This document shows, piece by piece, positions 26,057 through 33,638 of a DNA stretch of 57,653 bases. The notes under the pieces were generated by a model that worked only from the letters and a program-made list of their open reading frames with translations, ran no database searches and had not been told where the DNA came from. Position 1 is the stretch's first letter. Each line of letters starts with the position of its first letter. The stretch is taken from assembly GCA_031553655.1 (NCBI GenBank), contig JAVBLG010000012.1:1-57653 (forward strand). Direction: 5' to 3'. The DNA is from JAVBLG01 sp031553655. Its GTDB lineage: Bacteria; Desulfobacterota; Desulfovibrionia; Desulfovibrionales; Desulfovibrionaceae. The position numbers and the translations under genes were made by a program.

Positions 26057-27193
26057 ATGCCTGATGTGCTAGTCTGCCCACAGTACGATGGGAAAAAGGC
26101 CATGAGCATAAAAAATGCAAAAAACGGCAAAATTTTGCCGCAAAAAATGGACATCTCCATTCACAGTTCCGACACCCCGGAACTGGGGCAACGACATTTC
26201 ATTTTCCGCTCCCCGGCCATGCGCGCTGTATACGACATTGCCGCTCAGGTGGCCGGTTCTGACGCCTCGGTGCTGATTTCAGGCGAATCTGGATGCGGAA
26301 AAGAACTTTTCGCCAGGCTCATCCACACTCTGTCCGACCGTGCTTCCCGCCCGTTTGTGCCGGTGAATTGCGGCGTATTGCAGGGTGAGCTGTTCGCCGA
26401 CAAATTCTTCGGGCACGACCCCGGCGCTTTTACCGGGGCCGCCCGCCTGCGCAAAGGTGCTTTTGAGCTGGCTGGAAGCGGAACTCTGTTTCTGGATGAG
26501 GTGGGAGAAATCCCCCCGGCCAATCAAGTTGATTTTTTGCGCGTGCTTGAAGAGCGCAGCTTCAAACGTATGGGCGGCGAAAAAAATATGCCCTTCCAGG
26601 CGCGCATTGTGGCCGCCACCAACCGCCCTCTCACTCGTATGGTGCGCGAGGGCCAGTTTCGCGCTGATCTTTTTTATCGCATCAATGTTGTGCCTGTGCT
26701 TGTTCCCCCACTGCGCGAACGAGGCGAAGACATTCCCATTTTATCGGAACATATGCTGGCTTTTTTCAAACACCGCTACCATCGCCACAGTCTTTCGCTG
26801 CACCGTGACGCCATGGCGGTTTTTAAGAAATACTCCTGGCCCGGTAATGTACGTGAATTACGCAACCTTATGGAAAGACTTGTTCTACTGGCTTCTTCAC
26901 AGGTAATCGGAGTGGAAGATCTGCCCGTTGAAATGCGCCCGGAGGCCACGCGCGGTCACGCGGCAAGCGTAAGAGCTGAAGGTGAGGAAGCGTATCCCGC
27001 AGGTTTGGAAAACATAGGAGGAGAAGAAGATTTGAGTCTGGAAAAAGCCGTGCGCGAAGCAGAAATAAGAACTATAATGCTGGCCTGCAAACGTGCCGGA
27101 GGCCGCAAGGGCACGGCCGCCAATCTGCTTGGCATAAGCGAACGCGGGCTACGACACAAAATAGCTTTATACGGGCTGAAAAATATCGGATAA
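26057..27193 (+). CDS. PspF-like sigma-54 activator without sensor domain
   Basis: Up to 378 residues. After a short lysine-rich leader the AAA+ domain begins near residue 50: GESGCGKE, intact GAFTGA in FFGHDPGAFTGAARL, LFLDEVGEIP, and WPGNVRELRNLMERL. The C-terminus has a Fis-type HTH (GRKGTAANLLGISERGLRHK). With no sensor domain it resembles PspF and the Desulfovibrio ORP activator, which are controlled by partner proteins. The start is uncertain: the ATGs at 26057, 26102 and about 26147 are in frame and all have poor ribosome sites. The last would leave the palindrome at 26125 outside the gene. It diverges from the TauE/SafE operon and probably drives it. Confidence 0.9.
   Translation: MPDVLVCPQYDGKKAMSIKNAKNGKILPQKMDISIHSSDTPELGQRHFIFRSPAMRAVYDIAAQVAGSDASVLISGESGCGKELFARLIHTLSDRASRPFVPVNCGVLQGELFADKFFGHDPGAFTGAARLRKGAFELAGSGTLFLDEVGEIPPANQVDFLRVLEERSFKRMGGEKNMPFQARIVAATNRPLTRMVREGQFRADLFYRINVVPVLVPPLRERGEDIPILSEHMLAFFKHRYHRHSLSLHRDAMAVFKKYSWPGNVRELRNLMERLVLLASSQVIGVEDLPVEMRPEATRGHAASVRAEGEEAYPAGLENIGGEEDLSLEKAVREAEIRTIMLACKRAGGRKGTAANLLGISERGLRHKIALYGLKNIG
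26125..26140. promoter_or_regulatory. Third palindrome CGGCAAAATTTTGCCG
   Basis: A perfect 16-bp palindrome with the same half-site as 25992-26028. It falls inside the annotated 5' end of the activator gene, which argues for autoregulation or for a later start codon. Confidence 0.65.
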
Positions 27194-27417
27194 ATCAGCC
27201 GCGGACGCGTTTTTTCAACATCATGAGCAGGTAACGGCGAAATATTTTTTCGTAATTTCACAATTGACAGCGGGCCTTTTAATGCCCACTTAAAAAAGCA
27301 TATTTTCAATAACAGGCGGGCAACCGGCGCGAAGCTGACGTATCTCTTGCTTGCATACGAACAAAATCAGCAGGTTGCGCTACCGGGCCGCCCGTCCGAA
27401 TTTACGGAGAATCTATT

Positions 27418-27801
27418 ATGTCCACGCTCATTGCCGTGCCCTCGGTCAACCCCGGGGGTCTCGAATCCGCACTTATGCCTCATTTCGGCCATTGCGACGT
27501 TTTCACCATAGTTGAAATGGACGAAGGGCAGGTTAAAAATGTTTCCACTCTGCCCAACATGCCCCACGAACACGGCGGCTGCACTGCCCCGGTGCGTTAT
27601 CTGGCCGACCACGGCGTAAAAATTATGCTGGCTGGAGGCATGGGTATGCGTCCCTTGCAGGCATTTTTGCAAAGCGGGGTTGACGTTTTCTTCTCCGGCC
27701 TGGCCAAAACCGTGGACAAGGCCGTGCGCGATTATGCCGACGGCAAGTTGCAGCCCTTTGGTGATAATGGGCTTTGCAAGGGCGGCTGCGGCCACCATTA
27801 G
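27418..27801 (+). CDS. NifX/MTH1175-like cluster-binding protein (ORP-like)
   Basis: This 127-residue protein has the cluster-binding fold: HFGHCDVFTIVEMDEGQV at about 22-39, a glycine-rich IMLAGGMGMRPLQAFLQSGV in the middle and a Cys/His-rich tail, CKGGCGHH. The Desulfovibrio orange protein, which carries a Mo-Cu-S cluster, belongs to this family and is also regulated by a sensorless sigma-54 activator. Here the gene follows such an activator by 224 bp, but the Mrp-type ATPase genes of orp loci are absent. The gap 27194-27417 shows no convincing promoter. Confidence 0.85.
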   Translation: MSTLIAVPSVNPGGLESALMPHFGHCDVFTIVEMDEGQVKNVSTLPNMPHEHGGCTAPVRYLADHGVKIMLAGGMGMRPLQAFLQSGVDVFFSGLAKTVDKAVRDYADGKLQPFGDNGLCKGGCGHH

Positions 27802-27819
27802 TCCTCAATCCGCCGCACA

Positions 27820-27910
27820 GCGCCGCATCGGATGCCGGCGGGCGAAGCCCGACCGGCGCGGCTTGACGGCTCAAAGGCTCGCTACCGCTCGCGACTGCCG
27901 TCGGCCTTAA
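27820..27910. repeat. Dispersed intergenic repeat, family 1, copy 2 (91 bp)
   Basis: Second copy of the 25802-25892 element. Here the inner part folds into a stable hairpin (GCCGG and GGGC paired with GCCC and CCGGC around GAA, one bulged base). It follows the NifX-like gene and could help end its transcript. Confidence 0.85.
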
Positions 27911-27979
27911 GGACTGCCATAACCTTGGCGCAACATGCGCTATTTGGAGAAAGCCATCCTCCGAAATACGTTAAAATAA

Positions 27980-29353
27980 TTACACCCGTGCAAGAGCCAG
28001 AAAAGCGGTGTGCAGGACAACAAGCAGCAATGCGAAAACGCGTCCTGCCGCCGCTTTACTTATAAAAGGCGCGCGCACGTCTATTGCTTCCTTTTTACAA
28101 ACCGAAACACAGTCACGGCAAAGCGTACAATTGAACAGGGTTTTGCCTTCAGCGCGGCTTTGTGTGGTAATTGCCCTGTATTTGCACACTTTTTCGCATG
28201 CGCCACAATTGTCGCACAAAATTTTGTCCACAGCCATGCGCCAGGGCGAAATTTTGGCCAGCAGATTCACCACCAGTCCCATGGGGCAAAAGGCCGTACA
28301 ATGCATCATGCTATTATACTTACTCGATAAAACCAGCATAATCAGTAGACCGGCGACTACGAACAGCGCGGAAGCCGCCAAGGCGATTTCAACTGATATT
28401 CCGGAAATCCCAAGCAGTACAGCAACCATAACTCCACCCGCCAGAGTACAGGAACGCCCGTGTTGCGTCAGCCACAACAACGAAGGCGGCAGCGGCTTCA
28501 CAGGCTTCCGGCTCGAAGCGCACAAATCGAACGCCCCAAAATAGCATAACATACTACACCAGGCCCCGCCCAGCAACAAAACCGACACAAGCACCAGAGG
28601 CAGCATCATGCTGAATGATCCGCGATAAGCCGGACCGAACAAAATAAAGGCCGGAACAGGTATGTGCAATTTTCCGGTCATCAGCAGCAGGCTTGACCCA
28701 AGCAGTCCGGCGGCCAGCTGCCCAAAAAAGACCAAAGAAAATGCCAGCCAGATCCACTTTCGTCCTTCCCGGCTTCGAGCAGGGTCGAGCAGCAGGCCTA
28801 AGATGAAGGCCCCGTACAAGGCCATAAAAAATATCTGCGCCTGCCCAAAGCGCGGCCATATGCGCTCGGCCAACAGCAGCGGAAAAGGCGCGCTCTTTGC
28901 CGCATAAAACAGCAGACAAAATATAACAATAAAAACAATCCCTTTCATCCGAGCAGCGTCGTTTTCTTGTTCGTGAGCCGCGTTATGCTCGGCGTGCCTG
29001 TATAGGGCTATAGATCCCAAAACGGTCACAAAGGCCACGGTAAACAGAATCAGCGAAGCTCGCAGCCATGGCAAGCCCGCCTGCATACGCATTTGGGCCA
29101 AAAAAAAGGCCGTACCCGCCCATTCAAAAGCTCCCCAAGCCAGAAAAAAACTCACCGCATAACGCTTCCACGAGGCATGGCCGCAATGAAGGGCCATCGC
29201 CCCCAGACAGCAGAGCATTGCTCCCTGCACCGAAGCCCGGAAAAAATGCGCCCCAAGCAACGCCAGAAGCAAAGTGACGCCCCACCAGCCCAAAGCCCGA
29301 CTCAAAGAGAACGAATGCCCCATATAAGCGGATATATTTTCCATTTTCAGCAT
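27980..29353 (-). CDS. NapH-like membrane ferredoxin, [4Fe-4S] protein
   Basis: This 457-residue protein has about ten transmembrane helices and a cytoplasmic C-terminal ferredoxin region. TM-adjacent cysteines occur in WCSMLCYFGAFDLCASS and in HCTAFCPMGLVVNL, the latter a CxxxCP motif as in NapH/NosR/RdxA proteins. Two [4Fe-4S] motifs follow: CDNCGACEKVCKYRAI and CTLCRDCVSVCKKEAI. It would carry electrons across or at the membrane. No partner oxidoreductase is adjacent, so pathway and direction are unknown. Confidence 0.85.
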   Translation of the reverse strand: MLKMENISAYMGHSFSLSRALGWWGVTLLLALLGAHFFRASVQGAMLCCLGAMALHCGHASWKRYAVSFFLAWGAFEWAGTAFFLAQMRMQAGLPWLRASLILFTVAFVTVLGSIALYRHAEHNAAHEQENDAARMKGIVFIVIFCLLFYAAKSAPFPLLLAERIWPRFGQAQIFFMALYGAFILGLLLDPARSREGRKWIWLAFSLVFFGQLAAGLLGSSLLLMTGKLHIPVPAFILFGPAYRGSFSMMLPLVLVSVLLLGGAWCSMLCYFGAFDLCASSRKPVKPLPPSLLWLTQHGRSCTLAGGVMVAVLLGISGISVEIALAASALFVVAGLLIMLVLSSKYNSMMHCTAFCPMGLVVNLLAKISPWRMAVDKILCDNCGACEKVCKYRAITTQSRAEGKTLFNCTLCRDCVSVCKKEAIDVRAPFISKAAAGRVFALLLVVLHTAFLALARV

Positions 29354-29375
29354 ATTTCAATCCCCAGTCAGCTCC
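29352..29375 (-). repeat. 24-bp repeat (copy 1) over the NapH-like start
   Basis: The minus strand reads GGAGCTGACTG then GGGATTGAAATAT, ending at the start codon of the NapH-like gene. The same 24 bases with two changes occur at 30171-30194 on the plus strand. The first 12 bases also precede the TauE/SafE start near 25755. It supplies the ribosome site. Confidence 0.65.
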
Positions 29376-29412
29376 TATCCGCCGATGCACTCCATCTCCG
29401 GCGGATAGGAGC
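29371..29412. repeat. 14-bp perfect inverted repeat upstream of the NapH-like gene
   Basis: GCTCCTATCCGCCG (29371-29384) pairs with CGGCGGATAGGAGC (29399-29412). A second hairpin, CCCTTCC/GGAAGGG, follows near 29424-29442. In the minus-strand transcript the hairpin would cover the Shine-Dalgarno AGGAG, so it could control translation. Apart from these the gap 29354-29603 shows nothing certain. Confidence 0.6.
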
Positions 29413-29603
29413 CGTGCGGATTGCCCTTCCCTGATGGAAGGGGCTACAAATTGGACTTAGACAATGTTTAATACGCCGAAAAGTTAACCCGATAAATTGT
29501 AGAAATATGTGATCCAGGTAACAGAATAAAATTTTATGTCGGTTTATTTCTTTGAGGGCGGCAATAGCCGCATAATTATGCCAATGTGAAATGGGGGTAA
29601 AAA

Positions 29604-30146
29604 ATGGTCAGGCATTACATAGGCAAAGCCAAAGGAACTTCCGCGCCACCGCCCAAAGCCGAAGGGCTGGAAATTGCTTTGGCGGTGGCGGGCAGCGCTA
29701 CGGCGCTGGCACTGGTGGGCCTGCTGCATGGTATTTTTATGGAAACGGCGGGTCTACCGCTGCTTATGGCGCCCTTTGGCGCTTCGGCCGTACTTGTGTT
29801 CGGCGCTTTCAAAAGTCCGCTGGCCCAACCTCGCAATGTCATAGGCGGTCATGTGTTGTCGGCACTCACGGGTGTAACCGTGTACCAACTGGCGAGCGGC
29901 GGCGGAGAAATGCTCTGCATCAGCCTTGCCGTCCCCCTGGCCATAGGCCTTATGCACATGACCGGCACGCTGCACCCGCCAGGAGGCGCAACAGCATTTA
30001 TTACCGTTGCCGGAGGCGAAAGCATACACGCCATGGGTTACTGGTATATTCTCACGCCTTGTCTGGCCGGAAGCATGCTAATGGCACTGGTTGGCATTAT
30101 AATCAATAATATGTCCCCGAAGCACCGTTATCCAGTTTTTTGGTAA
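29604..30146 (+). CDS. HPP-family integral membrane protein
   Basis: This 180-residue protein carries the HPP motif in GTLHPPGGATAFITVAGG near 130-147 and AQPRNVIGGHVLSALTGV near 75, with four hydrophobic segments. The HPP family is poorly characterised; some cyanobacterial and chloroplast members transport nitrite. The start follows GGGGG at a short distance. It diverges from the NapH-like gene. Confidence 0.9.
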   Translation: MVRHYIGKAKGTSAPPPKAEGLEIALAVAGSATALALVGLLHGIFMETAGLPLLMAPFGASAVLVFGAFKSPLAQPRNVIGGHVLSALTGVTVYQLASGGGEMLCISLAVPLAIGLMHMTGTLHPPGGATAFITVAGGESIHAMGYWYILTPCLAGSMLMALVGIIINNMSPKHRYPVFW

Positions 30147-30170
30147 GAGTGCTCTTCAATAGGATGGAAT

Positions 30171-30194
30171 GGAGCTGACTGTGGATTGAAACAT
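30171..30194 (+). repeat. 24-bp repeat (copy 2) between HPP and DUF1254 genes
   Basis: A near copy (22 of 24 bases) of the start region of the NapH-like gene, but here between two convergent genes with no coding sequence after it. It may be a relic of a duplication or rearrangement. Confidence 0.6.
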
Positions 30195-30197
30195 CTC

Positions 30198-31685
30198 CTA
30201 CTTTACAAGAATTACCGGAGGAGGCGTCCAGGTTCCATCCAACACTTCGGGTTTGGGCCAGTAAGCGCGGATATACAGAGAAAATGATGCGTCCATGGGG
30301 GCTGGCAACCAGTTGGCTTTTTTCCCCGGCCCAGGCGATTCGGCCTGCACATAGATAGTCAGGGAGCCGTCCGGATTACAGACCATTCCCCTGCTCTTGG
30401 TGCCCACTGAGTAGCGGTTCAGGCTATTAGGAACGAAAAAATGCCTTCTATTGTAGAGCGTCAGTGACCAAAAACCCAGCACCGGCACCAGATCTTTGCC
30501 GAAGGTGACTGTATAGTTGTTGCCGCCGTTCAGACGGTCGCCGCTTTCGTCCAGATCCTGATAAAAATACTTTGTTTCCACAGCCTTATTTACCAGGATA
30601 TTGGACTTGGCCACAGCCGTGCGTGTTAAATAGTCTATGCCGAATTCCGCGCCGTTGTTAATAGTTCCCCAATGATGTGTAAGTGGAAGGCCAACATTGC
30701 GTAAATGCAGCAGAGGGGCGATAACTTCACTATCGGTTTTTTTGGCCTCGTCGATCATGGTTACTCTGAGAGCGGGGTTGGCCTTGGCAATGGCGGCCAG
30801 AGCGGACATTTGGGCATAACGCGCACCTTCGCCGTGCAAAGGCCAAACGTCGGACAGAATGGCGGGCAATACATCAAAAAAAGTTTCGGGGCGCACCCAT
30901 TTGGTCTCCTCGCTCTGGCTGCGAGTTTGTATGGAGGACTGTATGTTCGGCAATTTCGACCAATCGCGCTTTTTCATTTTTCCGGTGAATTCCGCCAACG
31001 GGTAGACGTCTATCAGTGAAATCACTTCCTGCACGGCCTTTCTGTCTTCTGGCGTATCGTTTTGAAACACTCTGGGGACCAGCATCCCCGATTTGCTGGA
31101 TGAACGGAAAGCTTTAGTTATGCCTTTGGGGACCTCGCCCTGCCAATCCGGCCCCACCAGCAGATAATACCCTGGTTCTGTTCCGTACATGGACCCCAGT
31201 TCAACAAAGCTGTCCGTGCGCAAATCCACGGCCTGAATCATCCAGAAACGTTTGCCGAAATTGGGAACCTGCACCACAACCGGGCTCAGATCGAGGGCCA
31301 GGATGGCCGCGCCGTAGACGACATCCTGATTCGGGCATGTCACCAGACGTTCGCGCGGATCGATGTAGTCCGTAAGCATGGCCAGACGATTGAGAGGACC
31401 GGCCGGAGCAATTCCGTTGATCAGGCCTGGCTCTTTCATTTTTGAAAACAACAGGCGGCGGTTGTATATGTTGGCCATAGGCCAGCCCCAAAAATACGCT
31501 TCGCGCGCCACCATGCGTATATAGGCTTCCGTGACTTTTGTGCCGGGCTCCAGAGTTCCTACATGCGTTCCCCGCATTTTCGGATCGCTTTTCAAGGCAG
31601 CGCCCTCAGCCGGGGCAGCGGCTAAAACCGCATGAACAAGAAAGCCTAAAACTGGCAAAACCGAAAAGAAAGATAAGCGACGCAT
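30198..31685 (-). CDS. Exported DUF1254/DUF1214 protein
   Basis: Start at the ATG at 31685, eight bases after AAGGA; an ATG nine bases earlier is too close to that site. The 495 residues begin with a signal peptide (RRLSFFSVLPVLGFLVHAVLA). A DUF1254 domain follows, with the typical AREAYFWGWPMANIYNRRLLF at about 65-85 and PNQDVVYGAAILAL, then a C-terminal DUF1214 domain ending FSLYIRAYWPKPEVLDGTW. Such proteins are secreted or periplasmic and of unknown function. It stands alone between convergent and divergent neighbours. Confidence 0.9.
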   Translation of the reverse strand: MRRLSFFSVLPVLGFLVHAVLAAAPAEGAALKSDPKMRGTHVGTLEPGTKVTEAYIRMVAREAYFWGWPMANIYNRRLLFSKMKEPGLINGIAPAGPLNRLAMLTDYIDPRERLVTCPNQDVVYGAAILALDLSPVVVQVPNFGKRFWMIQAVDLRTDSFVELGSMYGTEPGYYLLVGPDWQGEVPKGITKAFRSSSKSGMLVPRVFQNDTPEDRKAVQEVISLIDVYPLAEFTGKMKKRDWSKLPNIQSSIQTRSQSEETKWVRPETFFDVLPAILSDVWPLHGEGARYAQMSALAAIAKANPALRVTMIDEAKKTDSEVIAPLLHLRNVGLPLTHHWGTINNGAEFGIDYLTRTAVAKSNILVNKAVETKYFYQDLDESGDRLNGGNNYTVTFGKDLVPVLGFWSLTLYNRRHFFVPNSLNRYSVGTKSRGMVCNPDGSLTIYVQAESPGPGKKANWLPAPMDASFSLYIRAYWPKPEVLDGTWTPPPVILVK

Positions 31686-31875
31686 AAATGCCATCCTTGT
31701 GGTTAAGGTGATGCCGGTTGACGAAAAAAACGAAAAAAACGATCTTTTGCTTATCTTATACCGCAGTTAACAGGATAGGCATATATATTATTTTGTTTTA
31801 TTTGGAAATATCATACTGTAGACTACAGGTGAGAGTGTAGACGATGAGTATAAGGGAAGAGTGATGAGTCTATTA

Positions 31876-32391
31876 TTAATACTTCGGCGCAAGCGGTTCG
31901 CTCTCGTCCCACAGGCGTTGCCATTCAGTCCTGTACTTACCGGCAATATCGGGCCGGTCGCGCAACAACAGTGCATTTTCCGCATTACGTTTTACTGAGG
32001 CGGCGCTGTAATTAAAGCTGCCCGTTTCCACATGAGCCTCGTCTATAACCATAAATTTATGGTGAAGTATGGCATACACGGCATTGAGCCGTACCGGCAC
32101 GCCCTGATTAGCGAGATAAGTTACGGCGGAATACGCGCCGCGCCCTGATTTTGCATCCGCCACCACACGAACGCTGACTCCGCGCCGATGCGCGGCCAGT
32201 AGCCCTTCGGCAATCTCTTTGCTTGTGAAAGAATAAGCGGCAACGTAAACAGACGATCTGGCCTCGGCTATGCCCCGCAACACCATGGCCAGCACATCGC
32301 CGCCAGGCGAAAAAGCCAATTCTATGTCCCCTGCGCGGCAAGGCAGACAAAGGAACAGCAGAAAAATTAATGTAAACGTAATTCTTTTCAC
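31876..32391 (-). CDS. Secreted phospholipase D-family nuclease (Nuc-like)
   Basis: This 171-residue protein has a cleavable signal peptide (ITFTLIFLLFLCLPCRA) and a single PLD catalytic motif, HHKFMVIDEAHVETGSFNYS, with the His-Lys-Asp and GSxN residues in place. One-HKD proteins of this size form dimers and cut nucleic acids without metal ions (Nuc/BfiI type). It is likely periplasmic. An alternative role as a small phosphodiesterase cannot be excluded. Confidence 0.9.
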   Translation of the reverse strand: MKRITFTLIFLLFLCLPCRAGDIELAFSPGGDVLAMVLRGIAEARSSVYVAAYSFTSKEIAEGLLAAHRRGVSVRVVADAKSGRGAYSAVTYLANQGVPVRLNAVYAILHHKFMVIDEAHVETGSFNYSAASVKRNAENALLLRDRPDIAGKYRTEWQRLWDESEPLAPKY

Positions 32392-32523
32392 AGTGGCTCC
32401 GTATTTAAATATATATTAATCTATATTTAAAGCCATGTGAAGCCCTCCTCAAACCAAAAGACCTTTGCCTGTCAAACGGCAATAAGGTGATTAATCGCAG
32501 CGCTTGCGCGATTTGAATACGGC

Positions 32524-32605
32524 GTAACTACGCTTCGCCTAGTTACTAATGCTTACGCATTCGAGCACTTGCTGATGCAAGTGCCTCGGGCCTCCACGCT
32601 GAGGC
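32524..32605. repeat. Run of four hairpins in the 375-bp gap before the GrpE-like gene
   Basis: Four inverted repeats follow one another: GTAACTA/TAGTTAC (32524-32546), AATGC/GCATT (32548-32561), GCACTTGC/GCAAGTGC (32565-32584) and GCCTC/GAGGC (32590-32605). The gap 32392-32766 holds no gene. A similar run is at 37707-37806. Such chains suggest a structured RNA or an integron- or REP-like repeat rather than a simple terminator. Confidence 0.65.
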
Positions 32606-32766
32606 GCGTCAGCCATGCCTGCCGCCCGCGCCTATTTTGCCAATTTGGTTAAGGATTATATGATTATAGACAGCCGCTCCGGAAGTATAGTACGTTCCCT
32701 CAGCACACGGTCGGAGCGGCGATCGTAAAATGCTCTAATTTTTGCTGCAACTTTGACGGAGAAACT

Positions 32767-33588
32767 ATGTCGGATCAAGATTGGCGGGAATGGCGTAATG
32801 ATGTGGACGCTGTTCTGCGTGAGCTTGTAGCGCGTCAGCCCGAAGAAAAGCACATTGGGGCCATGAAACGCTGGAGCATTGGCAAGGCCGGAAACTTACT
32901 TACAGGTAATCCGGACAAATGGACAGGTATGGGCACGCCCATATGTGTCGAAGTTTCGCGGCCTGCGCTTAACACGCCGCATAAGTACAGTGAAGAGATA
33001 AAGCCCGGGCGTGCCCTGGCGGAACTGGGCCGGAAAGAGCTCTCGTCACGATTGGCTGAAGTTTTAAAACAACTGGATGATGAGCGTGAAAAATCGCTGA
33101 GCCTTCAGCAGAATTGGGAACGGCGTTTTCAAGCCTTGCTGGCCGAGAAGGATGAAATACGCGCAAACGTCACGTGCGACCTGGTTCCATTTCAAATAGA
33201 AAAATATCTGGAGCAATTGAGTCCGGAATTGAGGCAATTGGTGGAAAAATATTATGATACCGCCAAAGTGCATATTTTTTTGGTCCAGTGTGGCCAATTC
33301 AACAGAATTGGCCAATTTTGGGAGGCCTGCAAACGTCGCGTTCTAGACACTGGAGCGGCTCCACATGACATGCCCGATTTTCTGCGGCGCATGCTGGAGC
33401 TATATAACGAGGCGACTCCCCAGGGCGAGGCTTCGGCCGTAGTGCCGGCGCCCGGCTCCATTTTTGATTATGACGCGCAACAGCGCTTGGGCAAAGACGG
33501 GGTAACAGTGCGTAAGGTGATTTTGCCGGGCCTTAAAAACCCAGCCGGCAAGGTATTGCACAAGGCTCTGGTCATTTTGGCCGGATAA
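32767..33588 (+). CDS. GrpE-like nucleotide-exchange-factor-type protein
   Basis: This 273-residue protein has an N-terminal 80 residues of unknown type (SDQDWREWRNDVDAVLRELV), a coiled coil at about 85-135 (RLAEVLKQLDDEREKSLSLQ) and a helical middle part. The end, SIFDYDAQQRLGKDGVTVRK then VILPGLKNPAGKVLHKALV, follows the beta-domain pattern of GrpE. The next gene, 50 bp downstream, encodes an Hsp70/actin-fold ATPase, so this is probably its dedicated exchange factor. It is much longer than ordinary GrpE at the N-terminus and is not the housekeeping gene. Confidence 0.7.
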   Translation: MSDQDWREWRNDVDAVLRELVARQPEEKHIGAMKRWSIGKAGNLLTGNPDKWTGMGTPICVEVSRPALNTPHKYSEEIKPGRALAELGRKELSSRLAEVLKQLDDEREKSLSLQQNWERRFQALLAEKDEIRANVTCDLVPFQIEKYLEQLSPELRQLVEKYYDTAKVHIFLVQCGQFNRIGQFWEACKRRVLDTGAAPHDMPDFLRRMLELYNEATPQGEASAVVPAPGSIFDYDAQQRLGKDGVTVRKVILPGLKNPAGKVLHKALVILAG

Positions 33589-33638
33589 AACCGCGTATCC
33601 GCTTTTAAAATACGTAGTTATCGCGCCAGGAGAAAACT

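Noticed and set aside
32524..32605. CRISPR array
   Set aside because: The inverted repeats differ in sequence and there are no regular direct repeats or spacers.
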